A stretch of 64,000 bases of DNA from assembly GCA_903869675.1 (NCBI GenBank), contig CAIQAB010000022.1, positions 124,001 to 188,000 of the forward strand, given 5' to 3'. Positions 8,444 through 18,321 of this stretch are shown piece after piece (positions within the stretch are counted from its first letter, which is position 1; every line of letters begins with the position of its first letter). The notes beneath the pieces are model-generated. The model had not been told where the DNA came from, ran no database searches, and worked only from the letters and a program-made list of their open reading frames with translations. The stretch is from an uncultured Verrucomicrobiota bacterium. Lineage in GTDB: Bacteria; Verrucomicrobiota; Verrucomicrobiia; Opitutales; Opitutaceae. A program made the translations under genes and the position numbers.

Positions 8444-9880
8444 TTAGTGCTTGTCGTGGCCGCCGTGGACGTCCGCCTGGGGCATGACGGCCTTGATCTC
8501 GGCCATCGGCATGATGGGCAGGAAGCGGATAAAGAGGAGGAATAGGACGCCGAATACGCCGAAGGTTCCGAAGAACGTGAAGATTTCGACCGCAGATGGG
8601 CTGTAGTAACCCCAGGAGCTGGGCAGGAAGTCACGGGCCAGCGAGGTGACGATGATCACAAAACGCTCGAACCACATCCCGACGTTGACGAAAATCGAAA
8701 GGATCCAGACCAAGCCAATATTGCGGCGGATGCGCTTGAACCAGAAGAACTGGGGCGTGACCACGTTGCAGGTGATCATGATCCAATAGGCCCAAGCATA
8801 GTGACCAAAGGCGCGGTTGATGAAGGCGAAACCCTCGTAAGGATTGGAGCCATACCATGCGATGAAGAACTCCATGCCGTAGGCGTAACCAACGATCGTG
8901 CCAGTGGCCAAAATGATCTTACACATGCAGTCGATGTGATACTGCGTGATCAGATCCTCCAAACGGAAGATGGCCCGCAAGGGGAGCATGAGGGTCAGGA
9001 CCATGCCGAAGCCGGAGAAAATCGCGCCGGCAACGAAGTAAGGAGGGAAAATCGTGGTGTGCCAACCGGGCAGAAGCGAAACGGCGAAGTCGAACGAAAC
9101 GATGGTGTGCACCGACAACACCAACGGAGTCGAGATGCCGGCAAGAACGAGATAGGCCATCTCGTAGTTGCTCCAATGGCGATTGCTGCCACGCCAACCC
9201 ATGGCGAAAAATCCGTAGAGGGCCGAGCGGATCTTGTCGCCCGCCCGATAAAAACGATCGCGGAGAATAGCCAGGTCAGGAATGAGGCCGATATACCAGA
9301 AGAGCACCGAAACCGTGCCGTAGGTCGAGACCGCAAACACGTCCCACTCGAGTGGCGAACGGAAGTTCGGCCAGATGGCGTTGGCGTTCGGGAAGGGAAA
9401 AAGGTAGCCCGGCAGGACGGCAAACCATACGCGTCCGACGTGGAATACCGGAAAGATCGCGGCGCAAACCACCGCAAAAATCGTCATAGCCTCGGCGGCA
9501 CGATTGATCGAGGTGCGCCACTTCTGGCGCAAGAGGCACAAGATCGCGGAAATAAGCGTGCCGGCGTGGCCGATGCCGATCCAGAATACGAAGTTAACAA
9601 TATCCCAAGCCCAGTTGACAGGATTGGCGTGGCCCCAAACACCAACGCCAGTGGACACCAAGTAAATGATGCCCGCGACGGTGAAACTCGCGAGGAAGCC
9701 AGAGACCGCGAACGCGATCCACCACCAGCGCGGGGTCGGTCCTTCAATGATGCCGCAGATCTTTTCGGTGACCCAGCTGAAGCTGCGGTTCTTTTCAACC
9801 AAGGTCGCACGCGGAAATGCGACTGGTTTTACCTCAGCCAGAATGGCTGGGGCAGAATGATCGGTGTGGGCGTGGGCCAT
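8444..9880 (-). CDS. actC: Alternative complex III quinol-binding subunit ActC (NrfD-like)
   Basis: A membrane protein of 478 aa with about ten helices, the NrfD/PsrC-type partner of ActB that is thought to hold the quinol oxidation site. Recognisable segments include [19 protein letters not shown] at the start of helix 1, [21 protein letters not shown], and [21 protein letters not shown]. The N- and C-terminal tips are histidine-rich (HAHTDH and HGGHDKH). Its ATG overlaps the actB stop by one base (TAATG), so translation is probably coupled. Everything seen is consistent with a functional gene. Confidence 0.96.
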   Translation of the reverse strand: MAHAHTDHSAPAILAEVKPVAFPRATLVEKNRSFSWVTEKICGIIEGPTPRWWWIAFAVSGFLASFTVAGIIYLVSTGVGVWGHANPVNWAWDIVNFVFWIGIGHAGTLISAILCLLRQKWRTSINRAAEAMTIFAVVCAAIFPVFHVGRVWFAVLPGYLFPFPNANAIWPNFRSPLEWDVFAVSTYGTVSVLFWYIGLIPDLAILRDRFYRAGDKIRSALYGFFAMGWRGSNRHWSNYEMAYLVLAGISTPLVLSVHTIVSFDFAVSLLPGWHTTIFPPYFVAGAIFSGFGMVLTLMLPLRAIFRLEDLITQYHIDCMCKIILATGTIVGYAYGMEFFIAWYGSNPYEGFAFINRAFGHYAWAYWIMITCNVVTPQFFWFKRIRRNIGLVWILSIFVNVGMWFERFVIIVTSLARDFLPSSWGYYSPSAVEIFTFFGTFGVFGVLFLLFIRFLPIMPMAEIKAVMPQADVHGGHDKH

Positions 9881-12800
9881 TAGCTGTTACCTCCGAAGAA
9901 GAGTTTACCGAGGGTGGCGTGGGGCTTGGACTCGCCGTGCGCCTCGTGGGCGGGGGCGTGGCTTTGGCCATGTTCCGAGTGGCTGGCTGCGTGGCCGCCG
10001 TGCTCCATCCCGGCGGGATGATTCTTTTTTTCGTATTCCTGACGGCTCAGGGGTTGGCTGGCGTAGTCAGGCATCTCGGGATTCGGGTTGCGTAACTTGC
10101 CGAGGAAGGTGGTGCGGGGACGGATGTTCAGGTAGCCGAGGAGTTGGTAGTCCTGCTCCCGGGCCTTGGCTTGGGAAACGCGGCTGTTCACGTCCTTGAC
10201 GTTACCGAACTCGATGGCCTCGACCGGGCAAACCTGCTGGCAGGCCACCTTGAAGGACCCGTCGGGAATCTCGACGTTGGCGGAGGCACCGGCAGCGACC
10301 TTCTGTTTGATCTTGGCCTGCTGGATGCGTTGCACGCAATAGGTGCACTTCTCCATCACGCCGCGCATACGCACGGTCACGTCGGGGTTCTTAACCATCT
10401 TTACCAATTCAGGCATGCCCTGCTTGCCGAGAGGCCCCATGTAGAGGCTGTCGAGCTGGCGCTGATTGTAGTCGAAGAAGTTGAAGCGACGGACCTTATA
10501 CGGACAATTATTCGCGCAATAACGGGTGCCGATGCAGCGATTATAGGCCATCGTGTTGATGCCTTCCTGATCGTGGACGGTGGCATTCACCGGGCAAACC
10601 GTCTCGCAGGGGGCGAGCTCGCAATGCATACAGGCCACGGGCTGGAGCGAAACTTGGGGATCCTCGGGCAGTTCGGCGTTGCCTTCGCCACCGAAGGCAC
10701 CGGCCTCGATCTTGCCGTCGGAATAGTAGCGATCGAGACGGATCCAGTGCATCTCGCGACCACGCAGGACCTGGTCCTTGCCGACAATTGGAATATTGTT
10801 TTCCGCCTGACAGGCGATCACGCACGCGCTGCAACCGATGCACGTATTGAGATCGATGGACATGCCCCACTGGTGCACGCCATCGAGGAAGGCTTTGGGA
10901 CCGGAGAAATCCGGCGTCTCCATTAACGAACCTCCGCGCGGGGTGGTGCCAGCGCGCTCGGCGGTAATCTTGGCGCGCTCCTCTCGGGAGAGCTTGGCGA
11001 ATTCTTCGGGGTTCATGTCCCCATAGGTCGCAGGCGCATGCGCCTCCATGCCCATCTCGGTAACGAAGCCCGGATTGGCGCGGAACTCTTCCAAATTGGC
11101 CTCGCGCACGATGTCGCGGCCTTCCATGGACCAATGCTCCTGGGTGTTGGCCAAGAGCGAGAATTCACCCGGAACAATGGTGAGCTTGGCGCCGGTGGCG
11201 ATGTTCAAGCCGTCGGTGCCGCGCAGGGCGTAGCCATCGAAACCAACGCCGTGGCCGACGCGGCCAACGACCTTGCGGCCGTAGCCCAAAGTCACTGCGA
11301 CGGTCCAATTGGACAGACCAGGCTGAATGTGAATCGGGCCGCGCACCTTGCGGCCGCCGACCACGAGTTCACCGATGAAGGCCTTTTCCTTACCTTGAGA
11401 GTAAGAAGCGTTTTCCTTGCGGGCGACTTGGATCATCGAGCCGCCGGGCTCAATGCCGAGCTTTTTGGCAAGGCGGGGCGAGACTAGGATGGAGTTGTCC
11501 CACGCGATTTTGGTGATAGGCTCAGGGCACTCTTGCAACCAACCGTTATTGGCAAAGCGACCGTCGTCGACCTTGGAGTCGAAAACGAAGCGGACTTCCA
11601 GGCTCTCCTCGCTCACTACGGCGGGCGCCGCGACTGCGGCCAGAAGCTTGCTCACGCCACGGGCGGAGAAATTGGCGGATACTTTCGGATAGGCTGAGTC
11701 GGCGAGAAGACCGTCGTGCAGGAATTGGCGGAAACCCTTTTCGCCGGCAACACCAGGCAGAGAAGTGATGGTCTCATAGACCAGCGAATAACCGTCGGGT
11801 TTGTCTTCGCCGAGGATGCGGGCGAGCACTTCGAGCTCGGTGACGCCGGCAAAGAGGGGAAGAATCATCGGCTGGATCGGCACAATGGTGCCGTCGGCGG
11901 TGCGGGCGTCGCCCCACGACTCAAGGTAATGGGCGGCGGCGAGGAAAACGCCGGCGGGCGAGGCGGCGGCGGTCTCGTCGACATGATAACCGAGGCGAAT
12001 CACCTGGCCCGCTTTGGCGATGGCCGCGGCGAATCCGAGATCGGCGGGGGCGTTATAAGCAGGATTGCCGCCGAGGAGGACGAGGGTCTTGACCGCGCCG
12101 CTGGCAAGGAGCTTGGCGACCTCGGTGATGCCCGAGGCAGAGATGGCGGGCACCGCGACAAAATCTACGGTGTGGCCGATGGCGCCGAGCGCGACATTCA
12201 AGGCGTAAACAATGGCATGCACCTCGGCGGGGAGGTGGGCTCCGGCGATAACTACGCTCTCGCCCTTGTGGGCCAACAAGTCGGCGGCAGCGGCGGCGAG
12301 CCATTTGTCCTTATCCTTGAAATCAAGCCCCTGGGCCAAACTGGAGAAAACATCCAGCCCGGTGACTCGGCCAGCCAGCGCGGCGGCGAAGGACAGGAGA
12401 TGACTGCTGGCGAGGCGCAGGCGGTGATCCGCCATCGAACCAGTGAGGGTGAAAGTGCTCTCGATCGCGTAAAGGCGGTTGAGCTCGGCATCCTTGGTCA
12501 GCGCCTTGCGACCCTTGGCGAAATCCCGGGCGTAGGCAAGGGCGCCCGCCTCGGCCGCGAAAAAATCGGCGTCGAGCGAGAGGATGCGCTTGGCCTTGGC
12601 GAAACGGTAGACCGGCTTCAGGTCGGCGCGACCGAAGGCTGCCTCGGCGGCGGCGACGGGAGCCTCGTCGGCCACGGGCTCATACTCGGCCCACACCGCC
12701 TTGGGCAGGGTGGCCTTTAGTTTAGTCACAAGGCGGGCCCGGGTGGGCGAACCGGATGTCTCAGATAAGAACACGAGGCCCTCGCCCTTGGAGGCTTTGG

Positions 12801-13347
12801 CATCGGCACCAAGCGAGGCGAGCACATCGTTGACCTGGGCGGCGGTGGCGGCGGAACCCTTGATCGTGTGGGTCGTGGCGCGATCCACGTCATAAAGATC
12901 AAGGACTGAAGCCTGCACGAGGGCGTTGGTGGCGCCACCGTAGGGCGTGAAGGTCGGGTTGCCTTCGAGCTTGGTCGGGCGACCCTGATGGGTCTCGGCG
13001 AGGACCGGGATGGCGTTCCGGCGGATCGGGAAGGCGCTCGCGTAATAAAGCGGGAGGCCAGGGATGATGTTCTCGACTGATTTGCCGTAGGCAAGGATGT
13101 GGGCCTCGGGACGGCGGCAACCGGCGGCCAGACCCACGCCACCAAGGGCGAAAGAGGCGGCCATTAACTTGAAAAACTTGCGGCGGTCGACGCCGTTCAG
13201 GTTGTCCGCGCCCTCGGGGAACTCGCGCTCCAGCTGGGCCTGCACCGCAGGGTTTGAGGCGAGGTCATCGAGACTGCGCCAATAACGCGGACCGGTCGCG
13301 AGGGACTCGGAATTGGCGGGCGCGGAATGGTCGAATTTGCGTTTCAT
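9880..13347 (-). CDS. actB: Alternative complex III iron-sulfur subunit ActB (molybdopterin-oxidoreductase-like plus ferredoxin domain)
   Basis: A protein of 1155 aa. Near the N-terminus, [17 protein letters not shown] (about 52-70) is a twin-arginine type signal that is typically followed, as here, by a large molybdopterin-oxidoreductase-like domain that in this family holds no metal. From about residue 830 a ferredoxin-type module begins, with [35 protein letters not shown] and CTYC...CQQVCPVEA groups, enough for four iron-sulfur clusters that lead electrons from the quinol site to ActA. The last 46 residues (1110-1155) contain nine histidines. Second large subunit of the operon, coupled to actC by a one-base overlap. 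Confidence 0.97.
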   Translation of the reverse strand: MKRKFDHSAPANSESLATGPRYWRSLDDLASNPAVQAQLEREFPEGADNLNGVDRRKFFKLMAASFALGGVGLAAGCRRPEAHILAYGKSVENIIPGLPLYYASAFPIRRNAIPVLAETHQGRPTKLEGNPTFTPYGGATNALVQASVLDLYDVDRATTHTIKGSAATAAQVNDVLASLGADAKASKGEGLVFLSETSGSPTRARLVTKLKATLPKAVWAEYEPVADEAPVAAAEAAFGRADLKPVYRFAKAKRILSLDADFFAAEAGALAYARDFAKGRKALTKDAELNRLYAIESTFTLTGSMADHRLRLASSHLLSFAAALAGRVTGLDVFSSLAQGLDFKDKDKWLAAAAADLLAHKGESVVIAGAHLPAEVHAIVYALNVALGAIGHTVDFVAVPAISASGITEVAKLLASGAVKTLVLLGGNPAYNAPADLGFAAAIAKAGQVIRLGYHVDETAAASPAGVFLAAAHYLESWGDARTADGTIVPIQPMILPLFAGVTELEVLARILGEDKPDGYSLVYETITSLPGVAGEKGFRQFLHDGLLADSAYPKVSANFSARGVSKLLAAVAAPAVVSEESLEVRFVFDSKVDDGRFANNGWLQECPEPITKIAWDNSILVSPRLAKKLGIEPGGSMIQVARKENASYSQGKEKAFIGELVVGGRKVRGPIHIQPGLSNWTVAVTLGYGRKVVGRVGHGVGFDGYALRGTDGLNIATGAKLTIVPGEFSLLANTQEHWSMEGRDIVREANLEEFRANPGFVTEMGMEAHAPATYGDMNPEEFAKLSREERAKITAERAGTTPRGGSLMETPDFSGPKAFLDGVHQWGMSIDLNTCIGCSACVIACQAENNIPIVGKDQVLRGREMHWIRLDRYYSDGKIEAGAFGGEGNAELPEDPQVSLQPVACMHCELAPCETVCPVNATVHDQEGINTMAYNRCIGTRYCANNCPYKVRRFNFFDYNQRQLDSLYMGPLGKQGMPELVKMVKNPDVTVRMRGVMEKCTYCVQRIQQAKIKQKVAAGASANVEIPDGSFKVACQQVCPVEAIEFGNVKDVNSRVSQAKAREQDYQLLGYLNIRPRTTFLGKLRNPNPEMPDYASQPLSRQEYEKKNHPAGMEHGGHAASHSEHGQSHAPAHEAHGESKPHATLGKLFFGGNS

Positions 13348-13362
13348 CGTCTAGGATGGCGA

Positions 13363-14019
13363 TCAGCGGTGGCAGCCGGAGCAGCTCTGGGGAGGTTGGA
13401 TATTCCAGTCGTGGACGAATTTCTTGCCCTGCTCGAGCTGGCCGGCGTCGCCACCGGGGTGCTTCCAGTCCAGGTTGGTCACAAGTTTCGGGTCACGAAC
13501 AAATTTTGCGGGATCACGATGACACTCCAAGCACCAACCCATGGAGAGGGGCTTGGCGTGGTGCACGACGTCCATCTCGTTGATCTGACCGTGGCAGCTC
13601 ACGCAGGACACGCCACGAGCCACGTGGACGGAGTGGTTGAAGTAAACGTAATCAGGAGCCTGATGCAGGCGGAGCCAAGGCACAGGATTGCCGGAAGCAT
13701 AGCTCTCGCGAACGGGCGCGAGCAGAGGGCTGTCGGTCTTGATCTGGTTGTGGCAGTTCATGCACGTCTGAGCGGTCGGCACGTTAGAGTGGCCGGACTT
13801 CTCGACGTTGCTGTGGCAGTAGCGGCAGTCCATGCCGAGCTGGCCGGCGTGGAGCGCGTGGCTGAAGGGCACCGGCTGGGTCGGTGCGTAGCCGACGCGG
13901 GTGTATTTGGGCGTCGCGTAATAAGTGACGCCGGCGAGGACGATCCCGGTTGTGAGCCCGATGAAGATCAGGATCTGAAGCGGGAGTTTGTTGGCCGACT
14001 TGGGAAACAGGTTGGACAT
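13363..14019 (-). CDS. actA: Alternative complex III pentahaem cytochrome c ActA
   Basis: A protein of 218 aa with one N-terminal membrane helix (about 12-34) and five CxxCH haem motifs: 65-69 (CRYCH), 86-90 (CMNCH), 139-143 (CVSCH), 163-167 (CLECH) and 213-217 (CSGCH). This is the periplasmic pentahaem subunit that collects electrons from ActB in alternative complex III. Conserved histidines between the motifs can serve as distal ligands. The gene is separated from actB by only 15 bases and from the upstream small gene by 36 bases, both on the same strand. Confidence 0.97.
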   Translation of the reverse strand: MSNLFPKSANKLPLQILIFIGLTTGIVLAGVTYYATPKYTRVGYAPTQPVPFSHALHAGQLGMDCRYCHSNVEKSGHSNVPTAQTCMNCHNQIKTDSPLLAPVRESYASGNPVPWLRLHQAPDYVYFNHSVHVARGVSCVSCHGQINEMDVVHHAKPLSMGWCLECHRDPAKFVRDPKLVTNLDWKHPGGDAGQLEQGKKFVHDWNIQPPQSCSGCHR

Positions 14020-14055
14020 GATCCGGAGGATTGGCGGCTGCGAACGCGCGGGCGG

Positions 14056-14250
14056 TTAAAGGGAACCCGCCTCGCGGGCGACGGACCGGGGATCGGCTTC
14101 GATGCGGAAGGGCGACTTGGCGCTGGCGGAGGAAGCGGCGGCCTCGGCGGCGGGCTTGGCCGCGAGCCGCGCACCACCGAGAAGGCCTAGGCCCGCCAGA
14201 CCGGCGAGGGCCTTGGCGAAAAACGTCTTTCGCGTATGTTGAGTGCTCAC
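14056..14250 (-). CDS. Small protein with TAT-like signal leading the Act operon
   Basis: A 64-aa reading frame starting with GTG at 14250. Its N-terminus reads TQHTRKTFFAKALAGLAGLG, an RK-x-FF plus hydrophobic stretch resembling a twin-arginine signal, followed by an alanine/lysine-rich linker and a PFRIEADPRSVAREAG end. I do not recognise a family. The same frame is open up to an alternative start at 14406, but the signal-like sequence places the start at the GTG. Only 36 bases separate it from actA, so it is probably the first gene of the operon and may encode an exported or membrane-tethered accessory peptide. No good Shine-Dalgarno sequence is seen before the GTG. Confidence 0.5.
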   Translation of the reverse strand: MSTQHTRKTFFAKALAGLAGLGLLGGARLAAKPAAEAAASSASAKSPFRIEADPRSVAREAGSL

Positions 14251-14439
14251 GTGTGTCAGAATAAGGTTAAAGTCGCCGCGCACCTGAGCGATCGGTGATT
14301 CCAAAGTAAAACAAAAACTCCAAGGAACTCGCGCGAGTGCGAAAACATAGAAGGATGACGATGCGTCGGAAAGGGAGATGCTTATCATGCTCAGACTAAA
14401 AACCATCCCGCCCGAGAGTTGAGGCGGATGTAAAATATT

Positions 14440-15246
14440 TTAGCCGCGGCGAGTCCCCGCCGTGAGATCGGCCGCCTTGGCCCCCATCGCCGCCGGGATC
14501 GCCGGTCGCTCCGCGAGGTGGTCGCGGATGACGTTCACCAGCGCGCTGCCCACCACGACTCCATCCGCGTGCCGGGCGACCTCGGCCACGTGAGCCCGGG
14601 TGCCGATGCCAAAGCCCACCACCACCGGGAGCGTCGTGTGGGCCTTGATCGCCGCCACCGCCTCGGGAATCCCGGTCGCGACCGCGTCGCGCACACCGGT
14701 GACGCCCTCGCGCGAGACGTAGTAGATAAATCCAGTAGCCGCTGCCGCAATACGGGGCAGGCGCAGCGTGGGCGTAGTCGGCGCCACGATGAAAACACTC
14801 TTCAACCCCTCCCTGGCGCAGGCCGCCGCCACGTCGGCGGACTCCTCCGGCGGCAGGTCAAGCACCAGCATGCCATCCAGCCCGGCCTCCTTGGCTGCGC
14901 GCACGTAGGCTTCAGTGCCGTTGGAGAAAACCAAATTGTAGTAGGTGTAAAAAACCAGCGGCACATCGGGAAACTCGGCCCGCAGGGCGCGGACAAGCTC
15001 ATTGACGCGCGCCATCGTCATGCCGCCTTCGAGCGCACGCTGGGCGGCGAGCTGGTTGGTCAACCCGTCCGCGAGCGGATCAGAGAAGGGCACGCCGATC
15101 TCCAGCACGTCCACGCCGTTGCGCAGGAGGGCACGGCAAGCGTCTAGAGAGGTGTTGAAATCCGGATCACCCGCGCAGAGGTAGGCGACGAAAGCGGCGC
15201 GGTTCTCGGCGCGGGCGCGGGCGAAGGCGGAGGCGATGCGATCCAT
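14440..15246 (-). CDS. trpA: Tryptophan synthase alpha chain TrpA
   Basis: A TIM-barrel protein of 268 aa that releases indole from indole-3-glycerol phosphate and channels it to TrpB. The catalytic glutamate lies in LEIGVPFSDPLADG, which also holds the second acidic residue; the LDLPPEES loop, the FIVAPTTP strand and the VVVGFGIGT phosphate-binding turn are all present. ATG 15246 gives the standard N-terminus (MDRIASAFARAR); a longer open frame upstream looks non-coding. No trpB or other trp gene is in the window, so this copy is detached from any trp operon. A short AT-palindrome covers its stop codon. Confidence 0.96.
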   Translation of the reverse strand: MDRIASAFARARAENRAAFVAYLCAGDPDFNTSLDACRALLRNGVDVLEIGVPFSDPLADGLTNQLAAQRALEGGMTMARVNELVRALRAEFPDVPLVFYTYYNLVFSNGTEAYVRAAKEAGLDGMLVLDLPPEESADVAAACAREGLKSVFIVAPTTPTLRLPRIAAAATGFIYYVSREGVTGVRDAVATGIPEAVAAIKAHTTLPVVVGFGIGTRAHVAEVARHADGVVVGSALVNVIRDHLAERPAIPAAMGAKAADLTAGTRRG

Positions 15247-15576
15247 GGTGCGAGGAGGAAAAGTGGGGACGGAGGGAATGTGGAAGACAGGACACGAACC
15301 GGAAAACCAGCGCTCGACGTGCGCCTTAGCCGGAAAGCGATAGAAATTACATATCGACGCGCAAAGCCCCGCGCGGCGCAACGGGTTTTTCCGCCAAGGC
15401 CCGCACCCCGCGCGACTCCGGACACCACTAGGCTGGCGCGGTGGACAATTTCGGGGCGTTTACCGGGCTCGAGCGAGGGGCAAAGCGGGACGTAGTGGCT
15501 CCCGAATGTCGACTCAGCAGAGGCAAGTTTGATTCAGCCTCGACCTCCGTCGCTTGGCGGTAAACCCGAAGCCGGT
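15247..15576. other. Intergenic region without a recognised gene
   Basis: This 330-base stretch separates trpA from the PEP-CTERM gene on the same strand. I looked for tRNA, riboswitch, terminator and small genes on both strands. The open frames here (for example plus strand 15280-15495) have no recognisable content and look like chance. I can point to no convincing hairpin with a T-run, and the promoter of trpA is presumably at the left edge. Confidence 0.6.
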
Positions 15577-16314
15577 TCAGCCCTGGGGCATGGCAGCCAT
15601 GCGCCGAGCGCGGCGTCGGACGCTGGCGAAGACGAGCAACAGGCTCCCGGCAACGACCGAATAGGTCACCGGCTCAGGAATGGCTGAAGCTAACATTTTA
15701 CCTCTGCCGACCAAATGACCCTTACCGTCGGTGTCTCCATAAAATGCACTGACTGCCTCCAAATAGTTGAAATCAACTACGCCACTATTATTGGTCATGT
15801 TCATGATTTCGTTGTAGAAACCCAAGCCGATAGAGGAAGCCTGTGGGCCAGGTGCCGACAGCGCGATCGTGGCACGCGTGTAGATTGAATCAGCGCCAGA
15901 ATCAGGAACCTCGCTGCGCACGGAAAGGATTGCGCCAGTCGCCCAGAGCTCTTTGCCGCAATGGATCTCGAATGCAGAGGACGCCGTAGGCGAGTAAACG
16001 GCAAAACCGAGCGCCTTAGAATCACCGAAAGGACGTGGGCTGTGAAGAGCGCTTAAGGTTAATGCCGAAAATTCGAAGGTGAGCGGCAGAGCGAGCCCAT
16101 CCAGCGAGGGAAAATCAGTGTTATTGAGCGTCGCGATAATAGTTTCCACTGTGCCGGGAATACCGCTGGGGAGAACCCAGGAATGGTTAGTCCAATCGGT
16201 GACCACCACTTCCGTGTTGTAATCCAACGCATCGCCGGCGCAGCACGGGCCAGCTACGGCGAGACTTAGCGCGAGAATGCAGATGAAACTTCTTAGCTTA
16301 AGGTGGACTTCCAT
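15577..16314 (-). CDS. PEP-CTERM sorting-domain protein, secreted, unknown function
   Basis: A protein of 245 aa with an N-terminal signal peptide (hydrophobic LRSFICILALSLAVAG, cleavage near CCAG) and a C-terminal sorting signal: IPEPVTY, then a hydrophobic helix, then RRRARR. This is the PEP-CTERM pattern that an exosortase recognises in the inner membrane of EPS-producing bacteria. The middle is a beta-rich, low-similarity domain (about 30-210) with no catalytic motif. I chose ATG 16314; a GTG at 16323 would add three residues. No exosortase is visible nearby, so it must be encoded elsewhere. It is probably an extracellular structural or adhesive protein. Confidence 0.85.
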   Translation of the reverse strand: MEVHLKLRSFICILALSLAVAGPCCAGDALDYNTEVVVTDWTNHSWVLPSGIPGTVETIIATLNNTDFPSLDGLALPLTFEFSALTLSALHSPRPFGDSKALGFAVYSPTASSAFEIHCGKELWATGAILSVRSEVPDSGADSIYTRATIALSAPGPQASSIGLGFYNEIMNMTNNSGVVDFNYLEAVSAFYGDTDGKGHLVGRGKMLASAIPEPVTYSVVAGSLLLVFASVRRRARRMAAMPQG

Positions 16315-16496
16315 AATTATCACGAGGTGCAGTAATTTTTAGCTAATTATTGACAAGGCGATTCCCCCGCACAGCCAAAGATGGCATTCATTTTCTTCGT
16401 AACATAGAATCGATTGCCTAGGTCTCCGATACTTGAAACAGAAACGAAAAGCGTGGAAAAATACCCCTTAAAAAGCTGGAGGAAATGAATTTGCGC

Positions 16497-17600
16497 TCAG
16501 AGCACCACCAGATTATCGCGGTGGATGACCTCGAGGCGTTTGCGGGCGGGGAAGAGCGGGCGGACTTGTTCGCTGGCAAGGCCGGCGATCCGGGCGACCT
16601 CGGTATCGGAAAACGCGCTCTCGCCGCGAGCCACTAGGACCTCGTCGGGGCCGACTATATTTACGATATCCCCCGCGCTGAAGCGGCCGCGTGTGCCGGT
16701 GACGCCGACGGCGAGCAGGCTGCGACCTTGATCACGAAGCACGGGGACGGCGCGGGCGTTGATCAGGATGTGGCCGGTCGGGCGTTGGTAGTGGGCGATC
16801 CAGCGTTTGCGGGACTCAAGCGGGGCACCGGCGGGGACGAAGTAAGTGCCAGGGTTGTCCCCGCGGAAAAGGCGGGCGAGAATAGAGGGCTCGGCCCCGC
16901 TGGCGATGAACACGCCGCAACCGGAACGCAGGGCTACCTTTGCGGCGGTGATCTTGGAAATCATGCCGCCGGTGGCCGTGACATCGGTGGTGCCGCCCGC
17001 CATGGCCTCAATCTCGGGGGTGATTTTTTCAACCACAGGGAGAATCTGGCCGGTGCCCTTCAGGTCGATCAGGCCGGGGGCGGTGGAGAGGATGACGAGT
17101 TGGTCGGCGTCTACCAGGCCAGCGACGAGGGCGGAGAGGGTGTCATTGTCACCGAACTTGATCTCGGCGGCGCTCACGGTGTCGTTTTCGTTGATGATGG
17201 GGACGACGCCGTAGTGGATAAGTTCCTCGAGGCAGGCCTTGACCCCGAGGTGGCGGGCGCGGGAACGGAGGTCCTCGTGGGTGAGCAGGACCTGGGCTAC
17301 GGCGAGGCCCTGGGGATCAAAGGCGCGCTGCCAGGTCTGCATAAGCAGGCTCTGGCCGATGGCGGCGCAGGCCTGCTTCCGGGAGACGTTGGCGGGTTTT
17401 TTTTTCAGGCCGAGGCGGCCCATACCGAGGCCGACGGCGCCAGACGAAACGACGATCACCTCGGAGCCGGCAGCGCGGAGCGCGGCCAGGTCGGCGGCGA
17501 GGGCGGCAACTCGTTCGGTATTCAATTCCCCGATGCCGCGGGTGAGCACGCCGGTGCCGAGCTTTACTACGACGCGGCGGGGGAGGGCGGGGGCGGGCAT
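16497..17600 (-). CDS. proB: Glutamate 5-kinase ProB with C-terminal PUA domain
   Basis: A protein of 367 aa catalysing the first, feedback-inhibited step of proline synthesis. The N-terminal amino-acid kinase fold starts with RRVVVKLGTGVLT, has VIVVSSGAVGLGMGRL, the PIINENDTVS active-site block and the KFGDNDTLSALVAGL segment. The C-terminal part (about residues 275-367) is a PUA domain including RFSAGDIVNIVGPDEVLVARG. Length and order match bacterial ProB. It lies between the PEP-CTERM gene and frr; no proA is in view. Start ATG at 17600 fits the family. Confidence 0.96.
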   Translation of the reverse strand: MPAPALPRRVVVKLGTGVLTRGIGELNTERVAALAADLAALRAAGSEVIVVSSGAVGLGMGRLGLKKKPANVSRKQACAAIGQSLLMQTWQRAFDPQGLAVAQVLLTHEDLRSRARHLGVKACLEELIHYGVVPIINENDTVSAAEIKFGDNDTLSALVAGLVDADQLVILSTAPGLIDLKGTGQILPVVEKITPEIEAMAGGTTDVTATGGMISKITAAKVALRSGCGVFIASGAEPSILARLFRGDNPGTYFVPAGAPLESRKRWIAHYQRPTGHILINARAVPVLRDQGRSLLAVGVTGTRGRFSAGDIVNIVGPDEVLVARGESAFSDTEVARIAGLASEQVRPLFPARKRLEVIHRDNLVVL

Positions 17601-17710
17601 AAAAGTTTAAGAGGAAAGGTTAAGTTTAAGGATGTAAGGAAAGCCGGAGGGACTCCGGGAGTGCCGAACTGCAACTTAAACTTTGGACTTAAACGGCGCG
17701 CGGAGCGCGC

Positions 17711-18259
17711 TTAGCCGACGGTGAGGAGGTCTTTTTCTTTCGTGGCGAGGTGTTTGTTAATTTCCTCGATGGCCTTGTCGGTGGTATTCTGGATGTCCTT
17801 CTCGACGCGCTTGGCCTCGTCCTCGGGGAGTTTGGCTTTTTTCACGCCTTCCATCACGTCGCGGCGCACGTTGCGCACATGGACGCGCCCCTCCTCGGCG
17901 AGACGTTGGGCGACCTTGACGAACTCCTGACGGCGTTCGCGGGACATATCAGCAAGGGGGACACGGACGACTTGCCCGTCGACGGCGGGATTGAAGCCGA
18001 GATTGGCGATCTGGATGCCTTTGGCGATGGCTTGGGTGAGGCTGCGATCCCAGGGAGTGATCAAAATCATGCGCGGGTCGGGAGTGCTGATGGCGGCACA
18101 ATCCTTGATGCGAGACATGGCACCGTAGGCCTCGACCATGATGCCCTCGACCATAGAGGGGCTAGCCTTGCCGGTGTGGATATTGGAAAACTCGTGGAGG
18201 GTGTGATCCACGGTTTTTTTCATGCGGGCTTGGGCGTCGGTGAGGAAGGGGGATGACAT
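17711..18259 (-). CDS. frr: Ribosome recycling factor Frr
   Basis: A protein of 182 aa that together with EF-G splits the post-termination ribosome. Sequence shows the RRF core: LHEFSNIHTGKASPSMVEGIMVEAYG, the long second domain with DPRMILITPWDRS, and the C-terminal helix from ADMSRERRQEFVKVAQRLAEEG onward with VRNVRRDVMEGVKKAK. The ATG at 18259 is preferred over a further upstream open frame that enters the kinase gene. Unlike many genomes there is no pyrH directly upstream; the neighbour is the hybrid kinase, 62 bases away. Confidence 0.96.
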   Translation of the reverse strand: MSSPFLTDAQARMKKTVDHTLHEFSNIHTGKASPSMVEGIMVEAYGAMSRIKDCAAISTPDPRMILITPWDRSLTQAIAKGIQIANLGFNPAVDGQVVRVPLADMSRERRQEFVKVAQRLAEEGRVHVRNVRRDVMEGVKKAKLPEDEAKRVEKDIQNTTDKAIEEINKHLATKEKDLLTVG

Positions 18260-18321
18260 GGTTAAAAACAAACACCATGGGCGCGCGGCGGCGCAAGGTG
18301 AAGGCAGAAACCGGGCTATGC

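Noticed and set aside
8801-9883. 360-codon plus-strand frame opposite actC
   Set aside because: Shadow of a membrane-protein gene; rich in charged residues without any domain.
14327-14338. Twelve-base palindrome ACTCGCGCGAGT upstream of the Act operon
   Set aside because: Short GC-rich palindromes are frequent here by chance, and its distance from the start gives no support.
15280-15495. Possible small gene or tRNA between trpA and the PEP-CTERM gene
   Set aside because: No cloverleaf can be drawn, and the 71-codon frame has no family features.
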